DNA from: Argopecten irradians
Lineage: Eukaryota > Mollusca > Bivalvia > Pectinida > Pectinidae
DNA length: 64,000 bases
Assembly (NCBI RefSeq): GCF_041381155.1
Contig: NC_091144.1
Span: 34,573,262-34,637,261 of the forward strand
Reading direction: 5' to 3'
A program made the position numbers and the translations under genes. The notes under the pieces were generated by a model. That model was not told where the DNA came from. It was given only the letters and a program-made list of their open reading frames with translations, and made no database searches. Of this stretch, positions 19,318 through 51,533 are shown in pieces (position 1 is the stretch's first letter; each line of letters opens with the position of its first letter).

Positions 19318-20290
19318 AAAGTTTTAAGAAGGAGAACAAGTCACGCAATAATTTATAGAGAATCTGGCCTAGTACCACTTATTAAACGAAGACATCTACA
19401 TCGAAATATAACTTTTTTTTAAATATGTTTAATAAAAATTGCCCTTCTCACATTCATGAATTATTACAACCCTCTTTAGATATTAGTGGTAATTACAATT
19501 TTAGATTATTTAATGTTCCTGCTGCTAGAACCCAATTATATAAAAACAGCTTCTCCCCGTCTATTATGGCCGATTGGAACGAACCGTCCTGTCCATTTCC
19601 TACAAAGTCATCTGTTAGATCCGTCAAAAGTTTTACAGTAAATACATACATATATCTTTGATGCTCGATGTTCCGATATTTTCAAATACAATGGTGATCT
19701 TATGTCAAATATTTCATTATGTCAGTTGAGAAATTTTGCTTGTAACCTTAATACGGATCTCGTTAATTCTCATCTCAGTGACAGTTCAGCTTGCCTGTGT
19801 GGATTTCAAAACGAAGATTGTGAACACTATTTTCTCTACTGTCCTTTATACGTCAACCAAAACGGCTCCTTTTTAATTCTATCTTGGAACTTGACAATAA
19901 TATGCCACTGACAACATACATTTTACATGGCTCTGAAAGACACGATATTAACATTGATAAAGCTATATTGGATGAAGTTCAGTGCTTTGTCAGAGATACC
20001 AATATATTTCGCTGAATTTTGTTGAATAGATTCCGTTGAATTCGTTGAATATCTTGTAAAATCCTTTTTTTTTGTATTTGTAATGAACTAGGTGACATTT
20101 TGTATATGATGCTTACATTTCTAGCTTGATGTTTTAGGATATCATCATCATTAGATAAAAATAGCAATTGAGATTATTTATGTATATATATATATATATA
20201 TTGATTTGTATGTACTCTTGATATATAAGGAGAGGGCGTGTATAGGCATGTTGCCTGTTGCCCGATTCCGATTTTCTTTAACATCCGAAG
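19318..20290 (+). pseudogene. 3' fragment of a non-LTR retrotransposon (RT C-terminal region)
   Basis: Broken frames encode the region after the RT domain of CR1/jockey-type LINEs: LYRESGLVPLIKRRHLHRN near 19357, a PSHIHELLQPSL segment (19425-19661), then LRNFACNLNTDLVNSHL followed by CLCG...EDCEHYFLYCPLY (19702-19911), a cysteine/histidine cluster typical of LINE C-termini. At least two frame breaks separate them. ATCATCATC near 20140 and the following non-coding sequence may be 3' UTR. Ends are approximate. Confidence 0.7.
20182..20202. repeat. (TA)n microsatellite
   Basis: An uninterrupted TATATA run in the AT-rich DNA downstream of the LINE frames. Confidence 0.8.
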
Positions 20291-20943
20291 TATTCTGAAC
20301 TCATAAGGACCATTTGGGTCAGCCCCTAAATGTTAATTCATAGAATGTATAATTTAAAATAATTATTCTATTCGGACGATATAGCACCATATGGACCGAA
20401 GCAAAGGTTCAAAATTTATATATATATTTATTTTTCAAATCAATACAGATATCTATACAAATCCTAACAATAAATATGATAAATATGTATTATAATAATT
20501 GTTATTAAGTAAGACTTATAATTATAAATATTATTGATATCATTTCATCTCTCTGATTTATTTGATATAAACATATTTTGATGCATCTAATGGTATATAT
20601 GAAACTGGGTACAACTTATCCCATGCATTGTGATACCTTCTGATTATCTGAGTAAGACCTGTCAATAAATATCGAATTACATCTAAGTAGGTTGTTGTTT
20701 CGAGGATATTTCTAATCATTCTGGATGTTTAATGAATACCTTGGATCCTTTTTTAACGGATGGCTTTTATTATAATTTGCAGGCCCCCCCCCCTCCCCTT
20801 CTTTTTTAAATTCCAAACTTTTCCTTGCGTACTTGTGAATCAAAAAGGTTCATTTTGATTTATCATAGTCACTTTGTTTCACTTCGACAGTACTGACGGA
20901 AGGAAAACCATAGTACGTCAGTCTGATATAAGAATGTAAAATA

Positions 20944-20993
20944 TTGTGTTTGTGTGTGTGGGTGTGTGGGTGTGTTAGGGCGTGTGTGTGTGT
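20944..20993. repeat. (GT)n microsatellite
   Basis: An interrupted GT/GGGT run. It makes the nearby 67-codon frame start with a Cys/Val-rich artefact. Confidence 0.85.
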
Positions 20994-22560
20994 AATATTG
21001 ATAACATGCACTGTATTTCAGATACCTTCACAATATGTGGAGGTACCAAGAATTTGTATATACGCCATTGCTCAACTGTTCACTCTTTATCTTGCATTTT
21101 CTAATGTTATATCATTCTCGTTCTTTCATACACGGGAGACCTATTGATACAACATGTAATATATAAAGACATCTATATAACGGTTTGCCTTTGTTTTGAT
21201 TCTACACCCGTTTCACATGTGCATTTAATATGAGTTCGAGACTCTAAGACATTTTACAAAATTACATGGAAACGAAAAGAAATAAAATATCACAATTTTC
21301 TGCTGTCTGAAGCTTGTGAAGTCACACACGTAAACACATAAGCCACCAAAGTAATCTCTATCCTTACTTAAAATGACACTTGAATTTTTATCTCAGAATT
21401 ATTTATAATTTCGACCAAAACGCGAAAACAAACTTTGTTTCGTATTGCGATCTGTTGCTCTTGGCATGAGGATGTTAATGGTGTCCATATATTAAGGTTA
21501 ACAATACCTACTCCTGTAGATATATGTAGGGACCTCATAGATGTCCTCAACCTTCGTTTTGTTCCGGGAAGCTATAGCCTTGATAAACGTTTCCCTAGAG
21601 AATGTGAATTCAAAATTTTCCCTCTTGCAAATCCCACCGATGATGGCTACATCTTGGCTTATTGTTTCGCATAATTGGAGTTGAAGTAAAACTAAGACCT
21701 TGCTAGTATATCTGTGGGCCTTGAAGTATATTTATAAATGGTGTGTGATTCTATCCTTTAAGAATAGCCTCCCTCCGACACTCAGCTCAATGGTACACCC
21801 TTCCATACTACCCCTGTGTTTATAAGTATTTCCACACCGTTGATATCATTTCGACTTACTCCTCTCATGATTTCCTTTCTATCTCAGAGGAGTTGTCCGA
21901 TTGCCGCAATGAGCATATGTTTTCTTATGTCTTGACATGCTGTTTCCATTGCAAGGAGGAGCGGATGATCTGGGCCATTAGATCTGCCATGGCTCTTCTG
22001 TTCTTAATGACGCTGGTGAGAGCAATGTTAGTTTTTTTTTCCTTTTCTTTCGATTGTAAACTGGAGTTGCCATGCTGAGTACTACATACCGTATATGGAA
22101 CTCATTTGTGCAATATATTGTTTTCTCTAAATAGATATATTCCTGAAGGTACCCTGATCTGCTTTTTGTCCAAACACACATAAGTAGACGATATATACTA
22201 CCTTCCACTGAGCGGTGTTGATAGTTAGCAATACCACAAGAGATACCGTCATGTAGATTGTTAAGATTGGATATCCCTTACATGGTATTAAATCCACTGA
22301 CTCAATTAATATTGTTCTTCTGGATGCAGAAATTAATCAATGAGATTGGAAACCTGGTGATTTGAATAGGTAATAGAATGTAAATTGGAACATGTGTAGT
22401 TGTACATTGTAACTTATCAAACCATTTGTAATTATCTTCTATATAACATTGCATACTCATTGTAAATTATTCTTTATTCAATTGTTATACTTGTTAAATT
22501 GTTAATTGCTATTTCTCATGGTTAGAAATAATAAACCATGAATTTAATATCTGTCTTTGA
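20994..22560. other. Intergenic; one unassigned frame
   Basis: Mostly non-coding. A 79-codon plus-strand frame at 21435-21674 has a fairly normal amino-acid mix (CCSWHEDVNGVHILRL; ends ILAYCFA), but I recognise no family and see no splice support. A transposon remnant or chance are both possible. Confidence 0.3.
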
Positions 22561-22795
22561 GTAGTTTTTATAGTTAAAGGCGTTAGTGATAAAGGACTTG
22601 AGGGATCACTGAATGTGATCTATGATCACAAACGTAACAAACACTACGAAATTGGATACAGTCAATACGACTACGTACAACGCTACCTGAGAAACCTGTT
22701 GGAGAATTCGACACGGAACCAATTCCGTTACAGTCCTCAATATTTCGTAACATTTTGGTATTTGAAGGGTCCTGGTTCTCCCTCGGGAAAAAATT

Positions 22796-23327
22796 ACGAT
22801 TTAGAATGGTTGAGATGAGTTTTACGATGTATTTTGATAAATTTGCAAGCACCGAAGGCGTTTTTTTTTTTTTTTTTTTTTTTTTTGGGGGGGGGGGGGG
22901 GGGGGTCCTGGGTTTTACCCCGGGAATTTTTTTTCACGATTTATAATGGCTTAGATTAGTTTTACGATGCATTTTGTTGAAATTGCGAAACACCGAAGGC
23001 GCGAGATTTTGGTGATTGCCGGGAAAAATGTTTACGATTTAGAATGGTCGAGATGAGTTTTACAATGTATTTCAATGAATTTGCGAGCACCGAAGGCGTG
23101 AGAACTTGTTGTTTTTGGGGCCATGGTTTTTCCCCGGGAAAATTTTACGATTTAGAATGGCTGAGATGAGTTTCACGGTGTATTTTACTGAATTTGCGAG
23201 CGCCGAAGGCGCCAGATTTTGTTGTTTAGGAGGTCCGCGGGTCTTCCCCGATAAAAAAAAATACCTTTTGGAATGACTCAGATGAGTTTTACAATGTATT
23301 TTGATGATTTGCACTTTTGAAATAGTA
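22796..23327. repeat. Degenerate tandem repeat, unit about 98-115 bp, five copies
   Basis: Units start near 22796, 22936, 23034, 23147 and 23262. Each has ACGATTTAGAATGG-like, GATGAGTTTTACGATGTATTTT-like and GAATTTGCGAGCACCGAAGGCG-like blocks. The first unit is expanded by a T26/G19 homopolymer pair. Confidence 0.8.
22861..22905. repeat. T26-G19 homopolymer block
   Basis: 26 T followed directly by 19 G inside the first unit of the tandem repeat. The length is likely unreliable in any assembly. Confidence 0.9.
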
Positions 23328-24051
23328 TAATCCCTTGATGGACATTTTAGTCTAGTTCGTGTGTGTTGAATTTACATTACTAAAGGTTTGAACATTACGT
23401 GCTTGAACCTTTTAGGAAAAGCGCCGCGCAGCGGAAAATTTTCTAAAATGAAGTAAGAAGATGTGCAGGAGGACCCTTTTTTTAGAGCACTCTGGTGGGT
23501 CGATAATTATATAAACTGTAACTAATTCTCAGATCTTTGTGGTACTGTCGACTGACTTATAACAGCTGATGTATTTAGATGTATTTTAGATGCAAGCAAT
23601 TTCATTTAAAACGACAACAATACAAAACACTATGCTACGTGTTTTAAGAGGAGAGAGGGAGAGTAATATATACATTGTACATACATGTATTTATACCGTC
23701 GGTTATGAAATTCTAACCAGGTCCCTGTGGTTTATGCCAGTATGACTTCACATACTCCCATACGGGGAAGTTAGACTTCGTTAATAAATCTTTAAATATA
23801 AATAGTGTATATAATTACACACACATTAAACAATATATTTAGCCTATAAACGAAATGATCAGAACGGACTTGCCTATTGAGTTATGAAGTGTTGTTTATT
23901 CAGAAGCTCAAAAAAGTGTGTTGTCCGTTCGCCAGTCTTCTGAACAATGAAAATGGAGGGAACATCCTTACCAATGGTCAGATCGAGTCTCTGAAGTCAT
24001 GTGACTAAGCACGGTCGCTTATATGGTGAGCACACATCAATCTATATCGAT
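23328..24051. other. Intergenic, nothing recognised
   Basis: No supported gene or repeat between the tandem array and the 3' end of the minus-strand LINE. Confidence 0.35.
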
Positions 24052-24236
24052 ACATCATCATCAAGCTTTATTTCCCCCGTTAGAAGATATTGAATACAAT
24101 CAAATCCACACAAAAAATAAAGAAAAGAATAATGAAAATAAAAGTTAAATAGGTCGGAGCTCGCTGCTGGAATATACAACTTATGAACAAGTTATATAGC
24201 CGCGCGGTTCAGTAGCGTTGGTTAAACTTCAATGGT

Positions 24237-25018
24237 TCACAAAAGGCATCGCGTAACGCGTACAACATATTGAATTGACTTTATAAAGAATTGTCTTTGT
24301 TCTGCAACACTGATGAAGGGGATTCCTACAATGGCTCCTACAAGGCTACGGGTGAAGGAGGAATGATCCAAATTTTCAATGAAATTGAAAATAGAGAGAA
24401 GTTCAGATTGAATATCTTCCATGAAAGTTTGTCTTAGGGTGTCGTAGAATGTACATTCAGAACAAAGATGAACTGCAGCGTTGTCATATGTCAGAGAGCA
24501 GAGCAGACACTGGTTACCGGCAAACACTCTCGGTACTGCCAAAACTTTACATAAACAGTAGATGGTCTTAATATCGGACACAGATTCAGCAGCAAGCCAC
24601 AGTATATATGGGTCGTATGAGGAATGTAAGTTTTTAAAAGGGATAAGTCATTATCGTTTGCCATACGATCCTCGAGCGCCGAATTTTCACGTAATCTGAT
24701 ATTGGAATTTATTATACGTTTCCATTGGATCTTGGAAGGAAAAATGTAAGATCGTAGATAAGACTCCAAATAAGCAAGAAGGTTGTATTTCTGGAGTACC
24801 TTAACTATATCAGGGAAATATCCCTTCTCGTGGTTAACCGTGGGTCTCTTTGAAATATACAAATGAAGACAAATAGTAAAAATTTGCTTTGGCAAGTAAC
24901 GTTGGTCCATAGCGATAATTTTTTGCAGAAACAGTAGTTTCCTCCGGTCGATCTCTGCTGAAATTCTGAAGAGGCCAAGAATAGGCTCAGCTATATCGGA
25001 CCTCGAACGGCTCGGCAA
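24237..25018 (-). pseudogene. LINE C-terminal region
   Basis: Two overlapping frames. The second carries C-x2-C...H-x1-C-x2-C-like spacing (QCLLCSLTYDNAAVHLCSEC), the cysteine/histidine cluster common after LINE RT domains. Confidence 0.65.
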
Positions 25019-25090
25019 GCCAAGTATAAGTTTTGCAGCGTCATGTTGAAAACGTGCTATCTTGGAGATGCCAGTAGCGAAGAGATTTAC

Positions 25091-26187
25091 CTAATGTTCA
25101 CAACCATACAGAATAGATGGTAAGACGACTTTCTTATAAAGACTGGCTTTAACGATTGGACTTATTGCAGATAAGAAATGGGCTACACCAACGATCGGAT
25201 GTAAGGTTCTTCTACCTTTATCACATGCGTTGGTGATGCGTTCGGCATTAGTCAGTTTGGACGAAATAATTGTACCCAGGTGTGTTTGGGAGTGTGAGAT
25301 ATCAATGGTATGAAGGCCCAGTGTCCATGTTTCCATCGGATTTCTTGGAATGTAGTTTCCTATTACTAGAATTTGAAACTTTGAACCATTGCATTCAAAC
25401 TTCCACTTTGTGCTGTATACCTGACAAATGTTCAATAGGTGTTGAAGCGATTGTGGAGAAGTGCTGATTAGTGCAATATCGTCTGCCAGAGTTGGGTTCC
25501 CAGAGGTGATCCTACAGAAGAGGCACCGTGTTGGCTTTTTTCTAGACAATCGAGTAGGTTATCAATAAACGTTTGGTAGAGAAAGGTAGATAAGACACCA
25601 CCTTGCCTGACTCCAGATTCAACAGGAAACCAATGTGACGTCATACCATGCCACGTCATGGCGCTCAACATATCCTTGTACGAGGCGCGAATGATGTTAA
25701 GCTTCCGGCCTTTGATGCCGATACTACAGAGTTTACGAAAAAAGCCTGTGTGCCAGACGGTATCGAAGGCCGATCCAAGAATGAGATAAAGACATTGTTC
25801 CCGACTCAATGTTATGAAAGATAGTTTCTTGAAAATAACAGGTAGCAGTTGTACAGCTGAGGGACTTACGGAAACCGTTTTGTTGGTCATTTGGAAACCC
25901 TGTATCCTGTTGTTGACCACCGTTTCAAAGAGTTTGTACGTGCAACATAAGAGAGTGATTGGCCTGTAGCTTGCAGTATCGCCGCGAGACTTGTTACCTC
26001 CTTTGAATATGGGGAGAATTATGCCTCGTTTCCATACTTCGGGCATGAGTTCGTACTCAAGGCATTTAGTGAACAGTTTTTGAAGACCCAATATCAGTGT
26101 TCGTCCTCCATATCGTAAATGCTCGTTTTGGATACGGTCAATCCATGGTGCCTTTTTTAAGTTTGAGACCACGGATAGCACGTTCAA
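25091..26187 (-). pseudogene. LINE reverse transcriptase domain
   Basis: The first frame (26187-25468) has ILPIFKGGNKSRGDTASYRPI, a motif A remnant (GSAFDTVWH) and motif B (ESGVRQGGVLS). The overlapping frame (25549-25091) holds the active-site motif as LADDIALIS, then the thumb region ending LPSILYGCEH. One frame break lies near 25500. Motif C has Leu in place of the usual aromatic residue. Confidence 0.8.
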
Positions 26188-26427
26188 CCTCGTCGAAGGT
26201 TATATTCCTATTAAGCTCGTCGTGATCGAAAGCGTCCTTAGGGTCATCAGGATCAGAGTCGTCGGACAGATCTGTCGGCTCAGAGTTAGCCTTATACACT
26301 GACTGGAAGTAATTACCAAACGCCTGCGCGACTCAATTGGAGAACGTAAAGTTTCGTCACCAACCTTAAATGGCGAGACACTGAGGCGTGAAGGACCCTT
26401 TAAAAGCTTCAGGGCTTTCCAAAACGT

Positions 26428-27629
26428 CTAACTATCACCGTCTGCAGCGTCGTTCAGATCTTGGTGGAGATTTCGTAGATATTCATGGTAGGCTGCTCGT
26501 TGGGTATTCTTGAAAACACGTTTAGCTAGCTTATATTCCCGGTATGAATGATGATCGGATCCCCTTGGTTTACCTTCTGCTATCCATTCTCTTCGTCGCG
26601 CACGGGCAGCCTTGTGGGCTGATTTAACGTTACTATTCCAGTAAGGCTTCAGGCGCGGGTTGTATCTTGAGGTTGGGATATGTGAATGTGCACAAGCGAT
26701 CAATGCGTCGGTGATAAAAACATGACATCTGTCAGTATCTGCTGGTGCATTAATTTTGAAATCTTGAAAAGACTGTAACATATAGTCGACTGCTAGCTGA
26801 TACTTGATTAGCTGATCTGTATAACATTTACTCCAAAGAGGATGTGTGGTAGCGATAGGAGACGCAGATCGTTGGATCAGAGGTGATTTAAGAACGCATT
26901 CCAAAATTGCATGATCAGAGGCGATATCGGCATCGGCAGAGGAAAAGACTCTGCATGATTGAATGCAGTCGAGCATCGTGTAGGGAAGGCCACTACATAC
27001 CTCGATTTGTTGACATGGATGAGGTTGTTGGCTGAAATGAATTCGTGAAATAGGCTTTGCTTACGACGCGCTGGGTACGACACGGGTAGTGTGTCGTATT
27101 GTGCGTTGAGATCACCAATCACAGCGACATCTCCTAACTCAGAGTAGAAGCGGACGAAAACATTGAGGGTTTCAATTTCTTCGAAATATTGGTTAATGTT
27201 TGAGTCACTGGGCATGTAAACGCCAAACAGATAGAGTGGCATAGAATTAACTCGATGAATATTTAATCCAATGATGTGGTTTGACCGGCTGGTATCAACC
27301 GTGTCAACGGTATAACAAAGGTCTTTGTTTACTAAAAATATAAGACCACCGGGTCGACAACAAATAGTTTCAAAGTTCGCGTCTTTGGTACTCGGATAGG
27401 CGTAAAAATGTTCGTGAATACTATTTGGAAAATCAGCACAGTGCTGCGAGAGACGTAGTTCACTTAAGAAGGCTATGTCGTACGCTTTAGCTGACAGTAT
27501 ATTGTTTATACAAAGGGATGACGAGATGATCCCTCGCACGTTCCAAGAAAGAATAGCTAGTGATATGGTAATCCAGAGAGTTGCCGAACACAAGTAAATG
27601 TTAAAAGTAATTGTTGTCATTGATTTCAC
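26428..27629 (-). pseudogene. LINE AP-like endonuclease domain
   Basis: Motifs in order: LSWNVRGI (metal-binding Asn), FLSELRL (Glu), FGVYMPSDSN, VIGDLNAQYD (Asp/Asn pair), and in the next frame DIASDHAILECVL (the SDH motif). These are the catalytic positions of exonuclease/endonuclease/phosphatase-fold LINE endonucleases, which nick the target DNA. The domain is split by a frame change between 26877 and 26976. Confidence 0.8.
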
Positions 27630-28202
27630 TAAATGAGGTTACTGGATTTGAGGAAAATTCACCACGCAATAACTTATTCCGGATCCATCTCCTGCATTTG
27701 ATTTCATTAGGCCAAAAATTATCGCTTTCCAGTATGTGCGCTTGAGACTTAGGTACTGATACTTTTGCCGAAAGCAAGCCGTTTCGCGAGTTGAAGATGT
27801 TGATTCGCGATACATTAACACAAAAATGTCATTATTTGTCGAGTTATCCAGATTGCGTGAGGTAACTGCAGGGCTGGTTTCCCGGTTAACAACCCGGACA
27901 GGAATTTTGTTTACAAGGTCCGCATAGGCACGAGGAGGGGAAACTTTGTTATGCTTTTCCTCAGAATCTGTAGTCGGTATGTAACGACTAGTTGGGCTAT
28001 CGTCTATATCAGGATAGGGTGTTTCAGTGATATTGCGTAATACATCATCGGAAGAACCAGGGTGAACTACACTTTTATCCGAAACTTGTTTACGTTTGGA
28101 GTCTACCGAAGGAGAGGCCTCACGTGTGTATGACCGGCCCTGCTGGACAATAGCACGGGTACGCGTGTCAGTATGGCTGGTGTCTTCCCACTCAGCCAAC
28201 AT

Positions 28203-28566
28203 ATCCTATTTTAACATTGGGGGGGGGAGGAACAATAGGAGAACAATAGGGGCTAATTACAGGTAAGTTATAGTCTATTTTAGAAAAAGTGTTTAGTACA
28301 TTGTTTTCAATGCCGTCGAACCAAACATTGAGGAATGCTAAAGGCAGCCAAACCTATGGCAGAACAGCTCCTGGAATAAGGTTATGTGCGTGAATGTTAC
28401 AGGGATGTTTTTGAGCGTTGTAATGGTTGCTGGGCCACAGGACGATCAACACACTGGGTGTAATGAAAGAAACATCTATCATTTCGCTTTGTCTTTATGG
28501 AAAATTTGTATCCATCCTTCACTAAATAATGTCCTCCTCTACCATTTTCTATAAAGTCCACTCTAA
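28203..28566. other. Short spacer with G9 run
   Basis: Contains GGGGGGGGG near 28219 and a duplicated GGAACAATAGG/GAACAATAGGGG. No gene was recognised. It may be the 5' end of the minus-strand LINE. Confidence 0.3.
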
Positions 28567-30430
28567 TCTCTACAGGTGATATTTACCTGTCCGTCGTTTG
28601 AGTCAGAGGCACCAACAGGGTAGTTCACGTCATCCTACATCTTACGTGCGGATTCCCGTTCACGTTTAAGACAAAGTTTTAATTCATTTTCCATGGAAGA
28701 AACTCTTTCAACTGGCTGTAACAGTGCTAGTCAGTTCCGTGACATTCTGATCAACAAGTACAAATGTGGCAGAAAAGCTACCAAAAGTCTGTTTTCGAAT
28801 GCTGTGGGTAAAAATCTTTTCCGATCCATTAGTTCTATCGCCTTGGAGAAATTGGTACAATGTGTAACAGTCTCTGGCGTCCATGCTGGCTACTCGATCC
28901 CCCTAGCCTTTCGATGTCTTTTGGTCTTTTGGGATAGGTCTTCAGGGCACCCTTCTGTAAGGTCCTAGCTCTATTCAATAGAGTCGTTCTGTACCATGTT
29001 ATGGAATCGACGGAATGATGAGTCAGTTTCAATAATGTAGAAACATAAGGATCTTTGGCTTAATTAAATAGTTCCACCATCCAAACTTTGAATAAAGGCC
29101 TGATCGGGGATACATGAGAGAGGCGGGGAATTATTTAAGGGACTGTCATGCGCTGTAATGTCATGCTCATTATCCCACACATGCATACTGTTATGTAGGT
29201 CTGGATCACAACTATGGTTAAATTCATCAAATTTTGAGAATCGTTTTCAAAATTTTGGTCATATGCCTAACAATTTTCTGTAAGGAACATATTGCAGTTC
29301 AGCATACTCCGTACGGGATATCTTACTTATCCGTCGATTGAGTCTGAAACAAAGGGTAGTGAACGTCATCCTACATCTACATATTCCCGTTCACGTTTAA
29401 GTCAAAGTTTTAATGAATTTTTCCATGGAAGAAATCTACGAATCTGCTGTCAACAGTGATACATGTTTTCCGTTAAAAATTTTCAACAATGACTTCCACA
29501 CCGGACCGGGAGACGAAAAGACAAATTTCGAAAGACGGGAATAAAAGTGCTAATTAGCGATATCACTTTCGTTCTTTTAGTGTTTTATTTTTCGTCTTTT
29601 CGCCTCGAAAACAGTACAATGTGTACGGAGATCAGAGATTGTTAAATTTCGTCTTTTCGCGCTAAAGTCCTAGCTCTATTCAATAGAGTCGTTCTGTACC
29701 ATGTTATGGAATCGACGGAATGATGAGTCAGTTTCAATAATGTAGAAACATAAGGATCTTTGGCTTAATTAAATAGTTCCACCATCCAAACTTTGAATAA
29801 ACGCCTGATCGGGGATACATGAGAGAGGCGGGGAATTATTTAAGGGACTGTCATGCGCTGTAATGTCATGCTCATCATCCCACACATGCATACTGTTATG
29901 TAGGTCTGGATCACAACTATGGTTAAATTCATCAAATTCTTGATAACTCGTTTCAAAATTTTGGTCATATGCCTCACCAAAGTCCTGTAGAGGAACATTT
30001 TGCAGTTCAAGCATACTCCTTCGGGACCGTGTATCTTCACTTATAGGTGATTGATCTGAAACGAAGTGTGAACACCATCTGACATATCCGCCATCTTGAT
30101 GAATTTGTTAGTGGCAAATCTACGAATCTGCTGTCAACATGATACATGTTTACTCCTGTTAAAAAGATTTCAAAGATGACTTCCACACCGGACCGGGAGA
30201 CGAAAAGACGTCTTTTCGGGGCGAAAAGACGAGAATAAAAGTCGCTAATTAGCGTGTATCACTTTCGTCTTTTAGTGTTTTATTTTTCGTCTTTTCGCCT
30301 CGAAAACACGAGATACAGAGATTGTTAAATTTCTTCTTTTCGCACCGAAAAGACGAAAGGACGAAATTTAAGGTTTCTTAATTCTCGTCTTTTCTGGGCG
30401 AAAAGACGAAATGGCACAAATCAGCCATCG
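28567..30430. mobile_element. CGTCTTTTCG-family element (copy 2), internally duplicated
   Basis: The right end GACGAAATGGCACAAATCAGCCATCG followed by TA (30431-30432) matches the termini of the element at 7900-9652. The phrase TTCCACACCGGACCGGGAGACGAAAAG occurs twice (near 29498 and 30180) and inverted at 8615-8640. A block of about 705 bp is tandemly duplicated with divergence (28964-29668 and 29669-30373), and a partial third copy of its end lies at 28570-28710. CGTCTTTTCG arms are short here (29505-29660, 30190-30420). A minus-strand frame of 81 codons (29769-30014; ELQNVPLQDFGEAYDQNFET) may be a remnant of an element-encoded protein. The left terminus was not found. Confidence 0.6.
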
Positions 30431-30889
30431 TAATTCTGTTATAATGAACTTCAATGTCTATTATCTAAAACAATCTATCAAATAATGAAACGAAGAAGGC
30501 TATTTTATTTTTTATTTTTAATGATACCATGATGAAATTTTACTTTTATGCTTCACATGTGACTTTTAACATAGTTTTAATATGTATAACAATGAGGATT
30601 TTTTAACTCCATATGGAGTAATCTACATTTTCATAAGTGTCTCAAGCCGATAATCGGCTGGGCATTTAAAATTACATGAAGATTTACATTTATTTTATCA
30701 ATGGCTGTATATTTTTACGATGCGTGACACTAAAATAAAATATTGATTGCTTGATTGATTGGTTGATTGATTATAAAAACCCAAATATATCAGGGTCAAA
30801 GTAACAATTATTCAAGTATATATATGATTTTAAATGTATGTGAGTATTGTAAAACTGGAAACAAATAATATAACCATAGGTAACAAAAA

Positions 30890-31295
30890 GAAGCAGTAAT
30901 CTGATATATACAGAAAGTTTCATGGAGCTTCATTGAACGGTTTTGGAGTTAGGCTAGAGCCCGGAAACAAAAAGAAAGAGTAGTTTGATATTCTTTACTA
31001 AGTTTCCATGGCAACAGTCTGTCAGAAAAAAACTCTAATTACATGGCATAGCAAAAGGCACAACAAGGGCACTTGTCTGATATATTCAGAAAGTTTCATG
31101 GAGCTGCTTTGCAAGGTTTTGGAATTATAGTCTGGAAACAAAAGGAAACAATAATTTGGCATTTTTGTCTAAGTTTCCATGGTAACGGGGGAAAAATCCC
31201 AAAACGGAAGAAGGCACAACAACTAAGGCGCTTGTCTTATGTATACAGAAAGTTTCAAGAAGCTGCGTCGAACGGCTATTGAGTTATAGCCCGGA
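30890..31295. repeat. Degenerate tandem repeat, unit about 170 bp, three copies
   Basis: Three units starting near 30900, 31072 and 31236 share TCTGATATATACAGAAAG, TTTCATGGAGCTGC, AACGG and GAGTTATAGCCCGGAAACAA. The 69-codon frame across them is an artefact. Confidence 0.75.
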
Positions 31296-31671
31296 AAACT
31301 ATCTTGAGCCCAAAAAAATATTAGCAAAACGCGTTTCGCGGGTATCAAAAAAACCTAAAAATACAGGCATTTAGCAAACTAATTATTTTCTTTAGCCAAT
31401 GCCTTCTTAGCTATTAAGAAGATATCCGAGAGGTTCAAAATGTATTAGCCCGTTAACATTAGATTGGGATATTTCCAGAGGTGATCCGAAAAATATTAGT
31501 AAACGATTCTTACCTCCATTGACCGGAGAGTTCCGCGTGAATGCGGAATATTGCACCACGCACAATGAAAGTCGTGCTGTCAAAATCCATAAACATCACG
31601 GGAATCTGACCCATTTAATGTATAGTTTGCAAATATTTATTTAGATTAAGTATCCAACAAACGTCTCCAAG
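31296..31671 (+). promoter_or_regulatory. Immediate upstream region of POLR2B
   Basis: Holds the promoter and 5' UTR by position. A CpG-containing patch at 31519-31600 contrasts with the AT-rich surroundings. No TATA box is evident, and the start site cannot be placed. Confidence 0.35.
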
Positions 31672-51211
<19,540 letters not shown>

Positions 51212-51533
51212 ACAGAATACGGTCGTATTCCGTGGATAAAACCAAGGACAGAAGTTTTCTTTAATCTGAATATTGGATTTAAAAAATCGTTTTCAACAAT
51301 CCCAAATATTATGTGGTTAAACTCCATAGAAGTGAAACATTTTATTGCAAGTAACTTTGGATTTAAAAAATCACTAAATGGAAGAGATGGTTCCTGATAG
51401 CATCGCTCAGTGTGCAATTCTAGTAGATGGAATCAATATGGTGCAACATATTGTGTGAAGGAGTTGGATGTGTGTTCCATCATTATCATCATGTAAACAG
51501 ACATCTGGTGTAAGGACACCTGTTAAGGATGTA

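Larger units (their letters stand above)
24052..28202 (-). pseudogene. Decayed non-LTR retrotransposon with endonuclease and RT
   Basis: Read on the minus strand, seven partly overlapping frames give one LINE in order. There is an upstream segment (28202-27639) without a recognised domain, an AP-type endonuclease (27629-26877, continuing to 26428), an RT (26187-25468, continuing to 25091), and a C-terminal Cys/His region (25018-24237). Frame changes and stops separate the pieces, so it is inactive. The 3' end shows AATAAA (complement of 24067-24072) and then GATGATGATG, a short terminal repeat at 24052-24063 of the kind that ends some LINE families. Confidence 0.85.

Noticed and set aside
28693..28968. 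91-codon plus-strand frame
   Set aside because: Lies in the duplicated CGTCTTTTCG-family region; no family is recognised, and the minus strand of the same region looks equally coding-like.
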